Positions 16,107 through 24,525 of a stretch of DNA of 32,583 nt are shown here, one piece after another. Source of the DNA: Holophagales bacterium (GTDB lineage: Bacteria; Acidobacteriota; Holophagae; Holophagales; Holophagaceae); the NCBI GenBank assembly GCA_031281385.1, contig JAITFL010000114.1, positions 1 to 32,583 on the forward strand. The letters run 5' to 3'. The position numbers were made by a program, and so were the translations under genes. Numbering within the stretch: the first letter of the stretch is position 1; each line of letters begins with the position of its first letter. Below the pieces are notes generated by a model. That model made no database searches. It saw only the letters and a program-made list of their open reading frames with translations, and was not told where the DNA came from.

Positions 16107-16604
16107 ATGATCATCGAACGCATCAATGAAGCCATGCCCGGGGCCATAGAAGCCAGCCACGACTTTCGCGGCGACAAAACAATTGTGGTGTCGCTGCAGA
16201 AATACTTTGACGTGGTCAAGTTCATTTTTGGCGAAGGCTATCAAATGATGGTTGACCTTACCGCAGTTGATTGGCCGGACAGGCAGCCCAGATTCGACTT
16301 GGTGGTACACTTTCAAAACTTGGTTAGCCAAGAAAGGCTTAGGGTAAAGGCCCCAACTGCCAAGGGCCAGCCCGTGCCAAGCATCACGCCCATCCACAAG
16401 GGTGCTCTTTGGTTCGAGCGCGAAGTCTTTGACATGTTCGGCATCCCTTTTGAGGGGCACCCTGATCTAAAGAGATTGATGATGTGGGAGGGCTTTCAGG
16501 GCCATCCCTTGAGGAAGGACTTCCAGCTTGACGGTGGGGACGCATGGTGCGATTTGGACATGGGTGCGTCGTACTCTGCGGGTGCCAAATCCTTGGCCGA
16601 ATGA
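16107..16604 (+). CDS. nuoC: NADH-quinone oxidoreductase subunit C
   Basis: 165 residues from the ATG at 16107, which follows GGAGG at 16098-16102; the longer frame from 16056 would overlap nuoB and lacks a ribosome site. The 30-kDa-subunit signature is clear: [29 protein letters not shown] with GHPLRKDF after it. NuoC is a soluble subunit that packs against NuoB and NuoD in the connecting part of complex I. Here nuoC and nuoD are separate genes, unlike the fused nuoCD of E. coli. Confidence 0.95.
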   Translation: MIIERINEAMPGAIEASHDFRGDKTIVVSLQKYFDVVKFIFGEGYQMMVDLTAVDWPDRQPRFDLVVHFQNLVSQERLRVKAPTAKGQPVPSITPIHKGALWFEREVFDMFGIPFEGHPDLKRLMMWEGFQGHPLRKDFQLDGGDAWCDLDMGASYSAGAKSLAE

Positions 16605-16661
16605 CAGCGAATGGCAAGAGCTAACTGCCTAATCTTTTTACCACATTGAACAGAGCCAAAC

Positions 16662-17906
16662 ATGCAAATGACACAAACACCTGCCGAAACTGAAGACTAC
16701 ATCGAGGCCAACGCGCAGAATGACCCTGCCCACGGCGGGCGGATGGTGCTCAATTTTGGGCCGAGCCACCCATCCACGCATGGCACACTGCGGATCATCT
16801 TGCACTTAGAGGGCGAAAACATCATCAAGGCCGAGCCAGAAATTGGGTACCTGCACAGGGGGGTTGAAAAACTTGGCGAAAACCTGTCGTATGCCCAATT
16901 CATGCCCCTGACCGACCGCCTGAACTATTGCTCTTCCGTGATGAACAACGTGGGTTACGCCCTTGCCGTTGAGAAGCTGCTGGGCATCGAGGATCCGCCG
17001 AGGAGCAAGGTCATCAGGGTGATAGTGTCTGAACTGGCGCGAATAGCCGACCACTTGGTTTGCATAGGCATCAACGGCGTTGACATCGGGGCCTTTTCTT
17101 CGTACCTGTACCTGTTCCACGAGCGAGAAACCATTTATGACCTGTTGGAGATGGCCGCTGGCCAGCGCCTGCACACCAGCTTTGCGCGTATTGGCGGCCT
17201 GATGCGGGACATTCCAAAAGACTTTGTGCCCCTGTGCCAAAAGTTCTTGGAAAGCTGCCCAAAGACCATTGACGAAATGGAAAGGCTTTTGTCACGCAAC
17301 GCGATATGGGTTGACCGCACTAAGGGCGTTGGCGCCTTTACGCCGGAACAGGCCATCTCGTGGGGCTACACTGGCCCATGCCTGAGGGCCTGCGGAGTGG
17401 CACACGATCTGCGAAAGGCGCAGCCATACCTTGGCTATGAAACATACGACTTCGACATCCCCGTTGGCACCACTGGCGATGTGTTCGACCGCTATCTTGT
17501 GCGTGCCGAGGAAATGCGCCAGAGCCTAGTAATCGTCAAGCAGTGCCTAAAGCGCCTCGATGAGATAGGGCCAGGCCCTGTGCTGATTCAAGACTACAAA
17601 GTGGCCCTGCCGCCAAAGGAAAAAGTCTATTCCCGCTCCGAATGTCTGATGCACCACTTCAAGCTGGTGATGCACGGAATCCAAATGCCCGAGGGTGAAG
17701 TGTACAGCGCGACTGAAGCCGCAAATGGCGAGTTGGGCTTTTACATTGTCTCAACCGGCGGCAAGAGCCCATACCGCATACACGTGCGCCCGCCGTGCTA
17801 CCCGATATTCAGCAGCCTAGACGAAAAAATCAAGGGCCGCCTCATAGCCGATGCACTTGCGGAATTGGGCTCGATGAACATCATAGCCGGGGAATTGGAC
17901 AGGTAG
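16662..17906 (+). CDS. nuoD: NADH-quinone oxidoreductase subunit D
   Basis: 414 residues, typical length. The 49-kDa signatures are present: FGPSHPSTHGTLRI (quinone-binding histidine loop, near residues 32-40), EIGYLHRGVEKL, TDRLNYCSSVMNNVGY, and the C-terminal IVSTGGKSPYRIHVRPP ending in MNIIAGELDR. NuoD derives from hydrogenase large subunits but lacks their nickel ligands; it forms most of the quinone cavity with NuoB. It ends with TAG and is followed by a hairpin and an unrelated peptidase gene, so nuoE-N must lie elsewhere if complex I is complete. Confidence 0.96.
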   Translation: MQMTQTPAETEDYIEANAQNDPAHGGRMVLNFGPSHPSTHGTLRIILHLEGENIIKAEPEIGYLHRGVEKLGENLSYAQFMPLTDRLNYCSSVMNNVGYALAVEKLLGIEDPPRSKVIRVIVSELARIADHLVCIGINGVDIGAFSSYLYLFHERETIYDLLEMAAGQRLHTSFARIGGLMRDIPKDFVPLCQKFLESCPKTIDEMERLLSRNAIWVDRTKGVGAFTPEQAISWGYTGPCLRACGVAHDLRKAQPYLGYETYDFDIPVGTTGDVFDRYLVRAEEMRQSLVIVKQCLKRLDEIGPGPVLIQDYKVALPPKEKVYSRSECLMHHFKLVMHGIQMPEGEVYSATEAANGELGFYIVSTGGKSPYRIHVRPPCYPIFSSLDEKIKGRLIADALAELGSMNIIAGELDR

Positions 17907-17932
17907 CGTTCTCGCTAGTTTTATGTCAAGTT

Positions 17933-17981
17933 GCGTTCAAAACAAAGAACGCGGCTTAGCATGGTTGCCTCATGCGAAGCC
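17933..17981 (+). terminator. Two adjacent hairpins after nuoD
   Basis: GCGTTC (17933-17938) pairs with GAACGC (17947-17952). Directly after it, GGCTT-A-GCATG (17953-17963) pairs with CATGC-G-AAGCC (17971-17981) around a 7-base loop. No T-run follows, so a classic intrinsic terminator is uncertain; the pair could instead protect the nuo mRNA 3' end. Confidence 0.45.
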
Positions 17982-18097
17982 CCAAAAATTCCATAGTTTC
18001 ACAAAGAAAATTTAAGAGTGTTGCTTTTTGGGATTATGATCGTTCCAATAGCTGCCAATCAAGGTATCCTTAAAGAGAAATCAGCTTGGAGGTCTTT

Positions 18098-20143
18098 ATG
18101 ATCAAGCCCATTATTCTTTCTGCCTGCTTGGCGGCATCTGCATTTTCTGTGGCGCAGGAGGCCAAACCTTTCTCTGTCCACGACTTGCTGGCGATAGACA
18201 GGATTACCGAGTTTAGGGTCAGCCCCGATGGCGGCGCGGTTGTCTATTCGTGTTCGGTAACAGACTTGGCGGCCAACAGGAGGCGCAGCAGCCTTTGGCT
18301 GGTGGGCATGGATTCTAGGCCAAAAAAAATAACGCCGGAAGGCATGTCCGCATCCAGCCCGCGCTGGGCAAAGGATGGCAGCGTCTATTTTTTGTCTTCC
18401 AAATCTGGCAGTTCGCAAGTGTGGAAAATTAGCACAGCCGAACCTCACTTGGTCACCCAGGTGACTTACTTGCCGCTAGACGTAAATGCGGTGGAAATTA
18501 GCTCCACTGGTGACTTTTTGATACTTTCTATGGCCGTGTTCCCCGGCAAGTCGTTGGAAGAGACAAAAAAAATTCAAACCGCCAACGATGAGCGCAAGTC
18601 AACCGGCATGGTGTACGACCAATTGTTCGCGCGCCATTGGGACACCTGGAAGGATGGAACGCGCAACCATTTGTTTTATTTCAGCCTAAAAACTGGCGCG
18701 GCAAAGGATTTGACGCTTAAGCTAGAAGGCGATGCGCCTACGATGCCATACGGCGGCAGCGAAGAGTATGCCATCAGCGGGGACGGCAAGACGCTTATCT
18801 TTACAGCACGGGTGGAAGGCAAGAAAGAGGCTTGGAGTACCAACCTTGACCTCTGGGAGGTGCCAACGGATGGCAGCAAAGAGCCAGCGAGAATCACGTC
18901 CAACCCTGCGCTGGACAACTTAGCGCAATTTTCTCCAGATGGGAAACAATTGGCGTACGTGGCTATGACCAAGGCCGGCTATGAGGCGGACAGGCAAGAT
19001 TTGATGATCCGCGACCTAACCACCAAGCGCGAGCGAAGGATTGTCCTTCGCTTCGACTCTGGCAAGTTCGGAGACCGCTCCATAAGCGAATTTGCGTGGA
19101 CTCCCAACGGAAAAGAGATCATCTGCACCGCAGACCACTTGGGCCAAAAGGCCATTTTCGCCATTGATGCCACCAGTGGCGCAACGCGCACCATACTCGC
19201 CGATGGCTCCAACTCTTCTCCGCAGTTCTTGGCCAACGGAAAGATAATATTCAGCCGCAACACCATGAACTCCCCCGCCGAGCTTTTTACCATAGGCATG
19301 GACGGCAAGGGCCTGCAAGCCTTTACAAAGATCAACGAAGCCAAGGTCAAGGCCGCGCTGATGGGCCAGCCCGAACAGTTCACATTCACGGGCGCAAAAA
19401 ATGAGACGGTCTATGGCTATTTGGTCAGGCCCTACAACTTTGACCCCGCCAAAAAATACCCCGTCACCTTTTTGATTCATGGTGGCCCGCAGGGCAGCTT
19501 TGGCAACAGCTTCCACTATCGCTGGAACCCGCAGACCTACGTGGGCGCCGGATACGCCGTTGTCATGGTTGATTTTCATGGCTCGGTCGGATATGGGCAG
19601 GACTTCACCGATGCAATCAACGGCGACTGGGGCGGCGCACCATTCGAGGATCTTATGAAGGGCTTGGACGCCGCGTTGAAAAAATACACATTCCTAGACG
19701 GCAAAAAAATCGGCGCGGCCGGCGCGTCTTATGGCGGCTACATGATCAACTGGATAGCCGGGCAGGCCCCCGACCGCTTCCGCGCACTGGTGTGCCACGA
19801 TGGCAACCTAGATGAGCGCATGGCCTACTACAACACCGAGGAGCTGTGGTTCCCCGAATGGGAGCACAAGGGCACGCCTTGGGAAAACCCCGCCTACTAC
19901 AATAAGCACAACCCCATAGACCACGTCACAAAGTGGAAGACCCCCACCTTGGTAATCCACGGGGGCAGGGACTACAGGGTGGTTGACACGCAGGGCATAG
20001 GCACCTTTACCGCGCTGCAGCGCAAGGGCGTACCCAGCCGCTTGCTGTACTTCCCCGATGAAAACCACTGGGTGCTAAAGCCCGCGAACAGCATACAGTG
20101 GCACAGCGAGGTCATCGCTTGGCTGGATAAGTGGGTGAAATAA
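18098..20143 (+). CDS. Exported S9-family prolyl oligopeptidase/acylaminoacyl-peptidase-like protease
   Basis: 681 residues from the ATG at 18098, with GGAGGT at 18088-18093; the upstream TTG overlaps that site. The N terminus MIKPIILSACLAASAFSVAQ is a signal peptide. Residues about 25-410 form a beta-propeller (repeats such as SPDGGAVVYS, SGDGKTLIFTA, SPDGKQLAYVAM), and residues about 420-681 the alpha/beta-hydrolase domain with GASYGGYM (S544), HGGRDYRV (D625) and DENHWV (H657), a full catalytic triad. HGGPQGSFGNSFHYRWNPQ forms the oxyanion region. The layout matches periplasmic S9C peptidases (DPP5-like), which release dipeptides or N-acylated residues from peptides for uptake. It is transcribed alone, and meets the sirtuin gene convergently 29 bp on. 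Confidence 0.93.
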   Translation: MIKPIILSACLAASAFSVAQEAKPFSVHDLLAIDRITEFRVSPDGGAVVYSCSVTDLAANRRRSSLWLVGMDSRPKKITPEGMSASSPRWAKDGSVYFLSSKSGSSQVWKISTAEPHLVTQVTYLPLDVNAVEISSTGDFLILSMAVFPGKSLEETKKIQTANDERKSTGMVYDQLFARHWDTWKDGTRNHLFYFSLKTGAAKDLTLKLEGDAPTMPYGGSEEYAISGDGKTLIFTARVEGKKEAWSTNLDLWEVPTDGSKEPARITSNPALDNLAQFSPDGKQLAYVAMTKAGYEADRQDLMIRDLTTKRERRIVLRFDSGKFGDRSISEFAWTPNGKEIICTADHLGQKAIFAIDATSGATRTILADGSNSSPQFLANGKIIFSRNTMNSPAELFTIGMDGKGLQAFTKINEAKVKAALMGQPEQFTFTGAKNETVYGYLVRPYNFDPAKKYPVTFLIHGGPQGSFGNSFHYRWNPQTYVGAGYAVVMVDFHGSVGYGQDFTDAINGDWGGAPFEDLMKGLDAALKKYTFLDGKKIGAAGASYGGYMINWIAGQAPDRFRALVCHDGNLDERMAYYNTEELWFPEWEHKGTPWENPAYYNKHNPIDHVTKWKTPTLVIHGGRDYRVVDTQGIGTFTALQRKGVPSRLLYFPDENHWVLKPANSIQWHSEVIAWLDKWVK

Positions 20144-20172
20144 GTGCGCGGGGCCCAGCGGTGCCTCTGGTT

Positions 20173-20883
20173 TCAGTGCTTTGTCTGTGACAGCATCTCA
20201 CGGACCCATGCGGGAACAATCTTTGTAGCTGGGCCTTTGCGGCTTTCCAAAAACGCGCTATTCACCATGCTGGGTTCTAGGTTCAGCTCGATGGTGTGAC
20301 ATTCGGGCGGCACCCATTGGACAAAGCCCGCAGCAGGGTACACGTTGCCGCTGGTCCCTATGGCTGCAAAATAGTTACATTCCCTTAAAAATGCACCTAT
20401 CCTGTCCAATTCCAGGGGCATTTCGCCAAACCATACTATGTGGGGGCGCAGCTTGCCAGCAGTTTCGCAAGCCGGGCATTTTGAATCGGGCAGCACGTCA
20501 TCTTCCCATCTTGAAACCCGGCCGCAGGCTAAGCACTTAACCTTTTTCAATTCGCCGTGCATGTGCAGCAATGAAACACTGCCGGCCTTGTCGTGCAGGT
20601 CGTCCACGTTTTGCGTTATCAAAAGAAATGGCCCGGGCCATCCTTGTTCAAGCTCGGCAAGGGCCGTGTGCGCCGCATTGGGCGACACTTCTTGCAACTG
20701 TTTGCGCCGCTCGTTGTAGAAGCGCTGGACTAATTCGGGATTGCGGAAAAAGCCTTCCGGCGTGGCCACGTCTTCTATGCGGTGGTTCTCCCAAAGGCCA
20801 TCTCCGTCCCTAAATGTCTTGATGCCAGATTCTGCGCTGATCCCCGCGCCAGTGAGGATCGCCATGCTTAGATTTTTGCTCAT
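20173..20883 (-). CDS. cobB: NAD-dependent protein deacylase, sirtuin class III
   Basis: 236 residues, normal for bacterial sirtuins. Motifs in order: [15 protein letters not shown] (NAD binding), [14 protein letters not shown], the catalytic histidine H109 in LHMHGEL, a zinc ribbon with C117, C120, C136 and C139, and PHIVWFGE. Y56 and R59 in the RFYNERR segment match the Tyr/Arg pair that, in class III sirtuins such as CobB and SIRT5, binds acidic acyl groups. Desuccinylation as well as deacetylation is therefore expected. It acts in the cytoplasm on acylated lysines. Its ATG overlaps the TGA of the kinase-like gene upstream (ATGA), so the two are coupled, though no known pathway joins them. 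Confidence 0.94.
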   Translation of the reverse strand: MSKNLSMAILTGAGISAESGIKTFRDGDGLWENHRIEDVATPEGFFRNPELVQRFYNERRKQLQEVSPNAAHTALAELEQGWPGPFLLITQNVDDLHDKAGSVSLLHMHGELKKVKCLACGRVSRWEDDVLPDSKCPACETAGKLRPHIVWFGEMPLELDRIGAFLRECNYFAAIGTSGNVYPAAGFVQWVPPECHTIELNLEPSMVNSAFLESRKGPATKIVPAWVREMLSQTKH

Positions 20884-21629
20884 AGTCCATTGTCCATTAA
20901 TACGTGTCTTATTTCTTCAATCATAGGCTGGGGCGCGTCTAGTTTTATCAAGCTTCGCCTCAGCCTTGCCCAATATCTTTTCAGCAGTCTCCATTTTATT
21001 GTCCACATGGCCTTGTCCCAATCCAGCGCCAGCATTTGGCCGTTGGCCCCCACTATGAAATTGCCCGCGTTTAGGTCTGGCGCCCAAAGCCCCCAAGAGG
21101 CCAGTGCCTTTATCAATGCTGCCACTTGAACGATGTGGCCGCCAGAGCCGGATCGCCCCCAGTGCAAGGGCCAAGGGTGGGCGTCCGCCGCCCTCGTAAT
21201 GAATACGCCCTTATAACCCAGATAGTGTCTCCTGTAGGCATAGCCTATGGGTTCCACCGTTGGGAATCCAGCGTTCCATAACGCTTCGTGAACAACGAAC
21301 TCAAACTCGAAGCGCAGCGGCGATGAATATGTGCCGCTGTTGATGCGTGCCATCAGGCCGCCCCTGCGGTAGGGGCGAAAAATATAGCTTCCCGCCTGAA
21401 TTAGGCCGCCACGCCCAAATGGCGTGTTCAGGCTCATTCCCCCTCCAGCGCCCGAAATGTCTTCAACGCTGAATAGGCGCCATTTCCCATCGAAGCCCGG
21501 CAGCGATGCGCCCTTGACAGATTCCAGCTTGCGGTTCGCGCTTCCTTCTTTCCTAAGCTGAAATGGCCAATCATTGGGCAGCTTGGGAGGTTTTGGCGGC
21601 ACTGGAACATGATGGACGTGGACGTACAT
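20880..21629 (-). CDS. Lipopolysaccharide kinase family protein, 3-deoxy-D-manno-octulosonate kinase (KdkA)-like
   Basis: 249 residues from the ATG at 21629; a TTG at 21662 would add 11 residues, and neither has a strong ribosome site. The [13 protein letters not shown] segment resembles the KdkA/InaA glycine-rich strand. Kinase catalytic residues are seen in [11 protein letters not shown] (D and N of the catalytic loop; Asn replaces the usual His of HADLHxxN) and in the LDWDKA metal aspartate. Family members phosphorylate Kdo or heptose of the lipopolysaccharide core from the cytoplasmic side. This implies that the organism makes an LPS-like lipid, but substrate choice is inference. The gene is first in a two-gene unit with the sirtuin, and the tandem GTCCATTGTCCATT heptads at 20885-20898 fall in its last codons. 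Confidence 0.75.
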   Translation of the reverse strand: MYVHVHHVPVPPKPPKLPNDWPFQLRKEGSANRKLESVKGASLPGFDGKWRLFSVEDISGAGGGMSLNTPFGRGGLIQAGSYIFRPYRRGGLMARINSGTYSSPLRFEFEFVVHEALWNAGFPTVEPIGYAYRRHYLGYKGVFITRAADAHPWPLHWGRSGSGGHIVQVAALIKALASWGLWAPDLNAGNFIVGANGQMLALDWDKAMWTIKWRLLKRYWARLRRSLIKLDAPQPMIEEIRHVLMDNGL

Positions 21630-21803
21630 AATTAATTCTATCCGCTTATTGGTGCTGCCCAACCAAGAACTCCAAATCGAACACGTTTTTGAAGGAACGA
21701 AATTGATTGCGGCTCTACATGAATTACAATTAGTACTATACAGGTAATGCCTATGGCTCGCAGCCAGTTTGGCGGGTGCTAGGCCATCTAAAGGAGAATG
21801 GGA

Positions 21804-22070
21804 ATGTCAATGACAATCGTCTTTCTGACCATTTGTATCATAGCGCTCATGGCGTCCGTTGCTGCGCTGGTCTTGGCCATAGAGGCTAGGAAGATGGCTG
21901 GTGAGGCCAAAAAGACCGCAGACGAATCCATGAAACTATGTGAGCATAACGCCATGATGATAGCGCAGGTGCTAAAGGACACAAAAATAAAACCTGAAGA
22001 AGGTTGGCTGAATATGGCTAGTGGAATCTTGGGCGGGGCCGTCAGAGGCTTCCTTACGGGTGGCTTCTAG
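21804..22070 (+). CDS. Small single-pass membrane protein, unknown function
   Basis: 88 residues from the ATG at 21804, seven bases after AAGGAG; the ATG at 21798 is too close to that site. Residues about 3-25 form one membrane helix, followed by an amphipathic helix rich in Ala, Lys and Met (about 26-58). The tail ends with a glycine-rich MASGILGGAVRGFLTGGF, which could insert in or lie on a membrane. I recognise no family. It stands alone, divergent from the kinase-like gene and 90 bp before the LigB-like gene. The good ribosome site and clean helix pattern argue that it is real. Confidence 0.65.
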   Translation: MSMTIVFLTICIIALMASVAALVLAIEARKMAGEAKKTADESMKLCEHNAMMIAQVLKDTKIKPEEGWLNMASGILGGAVRGFLTGGF

Positions 22071-22160
22071 TCTGCCTTCAGATGATCTTGGCCCCTCTCC
22101 ATTCTTTCGCATGGCTACAATCTTCTTGTCGAAAAAGGTAAACTGAAATAGAGGTAGTTG

Positions 22161-22967
22161 ATGCAAGATGCCATTTTTTCGCGTGCCGTTTTCATGTGCC
22201 ACGCGCCCATTGTGATTCCGCCCATCGGCGGCAGCAGGTCGGGGCAGTGCGCGGCCACAACCGAGGCGATGGCCAGTGCGGCCAAGGCGGTGGCAGACTC
22301 TAAGCCAGACAGGGTCATTTTGCTGGACCCCCATTTGAACCGCTACCCAAACGCATACGCCTGCGTTGGCATGTCGGGTGCCATCAAGGGCGGATTCAAG
22401 GCGTTTGGAAGGTCAGACTTGGAGCTGGAATTTCCCCCTTTAGACAGGAGCTTCTACGCCCATTTGGCCAGCATTGCCCAAGACAACGAGTTTTCGGTGG
22501 AATTGGTGGAACTGGAAGAATTGGATCATGGCGCCACGGTGCCCCTGTGGTTTTTGGCGGGCGCAGGCTACAAGGGCCCTGTATTCATTCTGGGGTTCCC
22601 TTGGAAAACTCCCCAGCACACCCACAACGAATTTGGCCGCTTCTTAAAGCTGGCCTGCGGGCAGTACGGGGGTAGCACGGCCATAATCGCATCGGGCGAC
22701 ATGAGCCATCGGCTACAATATGGCGCCCCGTCTGGTTACCATCCCAGTGCGCACATGTTTGACAAGTCATTCAGGGAACACGTTGAAGCGGGGGAGCTTG
22801 AAAAAGCCTCGCACATCCCACTGGATCTGCGCGACTTGGCCGCAGAAGATTCCAGCGAGTCAATGGCCATAGCCGCCGGAGCCCTTGGCGGCAAGTCGCC
22901 GGACGCCAAGGTGCTTTCATACGAGGCGCCCTTTGGCGTGGGCTACCTTGTAGCCATTCTAGCCTGA
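22161..22967 (+). CDS. LigB/MEMO-like class III extradiol dioxygenase-fold protein (AmmeMemoRadiSam system)
   Basis: 268 residues from the ATG at 22161, five bases after GAGGT. The N terminus (FMCHAPIVIPPIGG), the LLDPHLNRY segment and ASGDMSHRLQYGAPSGYHP match the LigB-like half of the protein that, in the AmmeMemoRadiSam system, is normally fused to a C-terminal AMMECR1 domain. That domain is missing here: the protein ends after GVGYLVAIL. Conserved histidines suggest a metal site; ring cleavage has not been shown for this group, and its reaction is not established. The stop overlaps the ATG of the radical-SAM partner (TGATG), so the two are coupled and probably act together. Confidence 0.85.
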   Translation: MQDAIFSRAVFMCHAPIVIPPIGGSRSGQCAATTEAMASAAKAVADSKPDRVILLDPHLNRYPNAYACVGMSGAIKGGFKAFGRSDLELEFPPLDRSFYAHLASIAQDNEFSVELVELEELDHGATVPLWFLAGAGYKGPVFILGFPWKTPQHTHNEFGRFLKLACGQYGGSTAIIASGDMSHRLQYGAPSGYHPSAHMFDKSFREHVEAGELEKASHIPLDLRDLAAEDSSESMAIAAGALGGKSPDAKVLSYEAPFGVGYLVAILA

Positions 22968-23977
22968 TGACGCACCAAGCCAGATGGTGGGGGCCGCCAA
23001 GCGGCGGGGACGCAAGAATTACTTGCGGGCTGTGTCCGCACGAATGCATGATGCCCGATGGCGGCGTTGGCAAATGCGGGGCTAGGTTTGCTCACGATGG
23101 CCGTCTTTGGACTAAGGCATGGGGCCTTGGAACTTTGCCCGTGGCCGACCCGGTGGAAAAAAAGCCACTGTACCATTTTTTGCCCGGCACAAAAGTGCTG
23201 TCCTTTGGCCAGCCGGGCTGCAACCTAAGCTGCTCATTCTGCCAAAACTGGGGCCTTAGCGCGAGCCGAGACTATAGCGCTATGCAAAACCTTAGTGCCG
23301 AAAGGTGTACCCAGATGGCTTTAGAGCAAGGGTGCTCGGCGATAGCCTTTACCTACAACGAGCCAACAATTTCAGCGGAGTTTTGCATAGACGTTGCAAG
23401 CGTTGCCCATGGCGCGGGGATAAAAACCATTGCGGTTTCCAATGGCTATATCCAAGATGGGGCCAGGCAAGAGTTTTTTGGCGCCATGGACGCGGCCAAC
23501 ATTGACCTAAAGAGCATCAACCCTGGATTTTATTCCAATTATTGCGGCGGCAGGCTGGAGCCGGTGCTCGAGACGATAATACATCTAGCCCGCACAAAAC
23601 GCACTTGGCTGGAAATAACAAATTTGCTTATCCCAAGCCTGAATGACTCTGAAAGGGATATATCCGCGCTGGCAAACTGGGTGGGCGAAAATGTTGGCCC
23701 GGACGTGCCACTGCATTTTTCTGCGTTCCATCCGTCCCATAAAATGCAAACTATTCCAAGCGCGTCAATCGAAACGCTGGAGAGGGCCAAGAGCATAGCG
23801 GCTGGCAAGGGCCTGCGCTATGTATATTTGGGAAATGTTCAAAAGCCTCAATGCACGTCATGCCCCACCTGTGCGAGCGAAGTTTTGCTCCGCGTGAATT
23901 ACTTTGTGTCCAGAAGCGCGATAATCGGTGGAAAATGCTCAAATTGCGGCGAATCCATAGCGGGAGTTTTTGCGTAG
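22967..23977 (+). CDS. amrS: AmmeMemoRadiSam-system radical SAM protein (AmrS)
   Basis: 336 residues. The radical-SAM cluster motif is CNLSCSFCQNW (C-x3-C-x2-C), with the fourth-position residues typical of AmrS and pyruvate formate-lyase-activating-enzyme-like proteins. ITCGLCPHECMMPDGGVGKCG near the N terminus and the final QCTSCPTC and GGKCSNCGES pairs look like extra metal or zinc sites. GYIQDG, TNLLIPSLNDS and LHFSAFHPSHKM are further family landmarks. It should cleave S-adenosylmethionine to make a radical; the substrate is unknown. It is coupled by a 1-bp overlap to the LigB/MEMO-like gene, the usual partner, but no AMMECR1 gene is in the window. Confidence 0.9.
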   Translation: MTHQARWWGPPSGGDARITCGLCPHECMMPDGGVGKCGARFAHDGRLWTKAWGLGTLPVADPVEKKPLYHFLPGTKVLSFGQPGCNLSCSFCQNWGLSASRDYSAMQNLSAERCTQMALEQGCSAIAFTYNEPTISAEFCIDVASVAHGAGIKTIAVSNGYIQDGARQEFFGAMDAANIDLKSINPGFYSNYCGGRLEPVLETIIHLARTKRTWLEITNLLIPSLNDSERDISALANWVGENVGPDVPLHFSAFHPSHKMQTIPSASIETLERAKSIAAGKGLRYVYLGNVQKPQCTSCPTCASEVLLRVNYFVSRSAIIGGKCSNCGESIAGVFA

Positions 23978-24018
23978 GGTGGCAATGTGCATGGCATAGT
24001 TAGAAATTTGGGGCTGGC

Positions 24019-24525
24019 ATGATAGCCTACATTGCGCTTGGCTCCAATCTTGGCGACCGCCAAAGCAACATCTCTGTGGGGATCAGCATGCTGTCGGCGT
24101 TGGGGCGAGTGACTGTTTCTCCTTTGACTGTTGAGACGGAAGACGAGGCGGGGATAGGCCCTGCCTATTTGAATACAGTCATCAAACTCGACGCCGAGAC
24201 AGCCGACCCACGCACACTGTTGGAAGAGTGCCTAAGGATAGAGATTGCCGTTGGGCGCGACCGCGCTCTCCCCCGCAACGCGCCAAGGGTACTCGACCTA
24301 GACTTGATAATGGCAGGAGGTTGGCGCGGCCACTGGGAATGGGATTCGCCAAAAGACTTGAAAATTTTTCCACGGCTTGGGCCTCGGCTCGCGCTGGATT
24401 TGCCCCATCCACTGGCGGCTCGCAGGGATTTTGTTCTTGGGCCGCTGAAAGCACTTTCCCCTGATCAGTGGGAAGCGCTGACGGCTGATGCTAGGCCGCG
24501 TTCAATCGCTGTCGGTCCCACCTAG
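24019..24525 (+). CDS. folK: 2-amino-4-hydroxy-6-hydroxymethyldihydropteridine diphosphokinase
   Basis: 168 residues, typical. IALGSNLGDRQSNI at the N terminus and RVLDLDLIMAGG around residue 95 are the HPPK signatures; the paired aspartates bind two magnesium ions. LPHPLAARRDFVLGPL is the usual C-terminal motif. The enzyme transfers pyrophosphate from ATP to hydroxymethyl-dihydropterin, a step in folate synthesis. No other fol gene is adjacent. The insert GGWRGHWEWDSPKDLKIF between the aspartates and LPHP is unusual for the family. The last 24 bases overlap the 3' end of the convergent DUF2344 gene. Confidence 0.94.
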   Translation: MIAYIALGSNLGDRQSNISVGISMLSALGRVTVSPLTVETEDEAGIGPAYLNTVIKLDAETADPRTLLEECLRIEIAVGRDRALPRNAPRVLDLDLIMAGGWRGHWEWDSPKDLKIFPRLGPRLALDLPHPLAARRDFVLGPLKALSPDQWEALTADARPRSIAVGPT

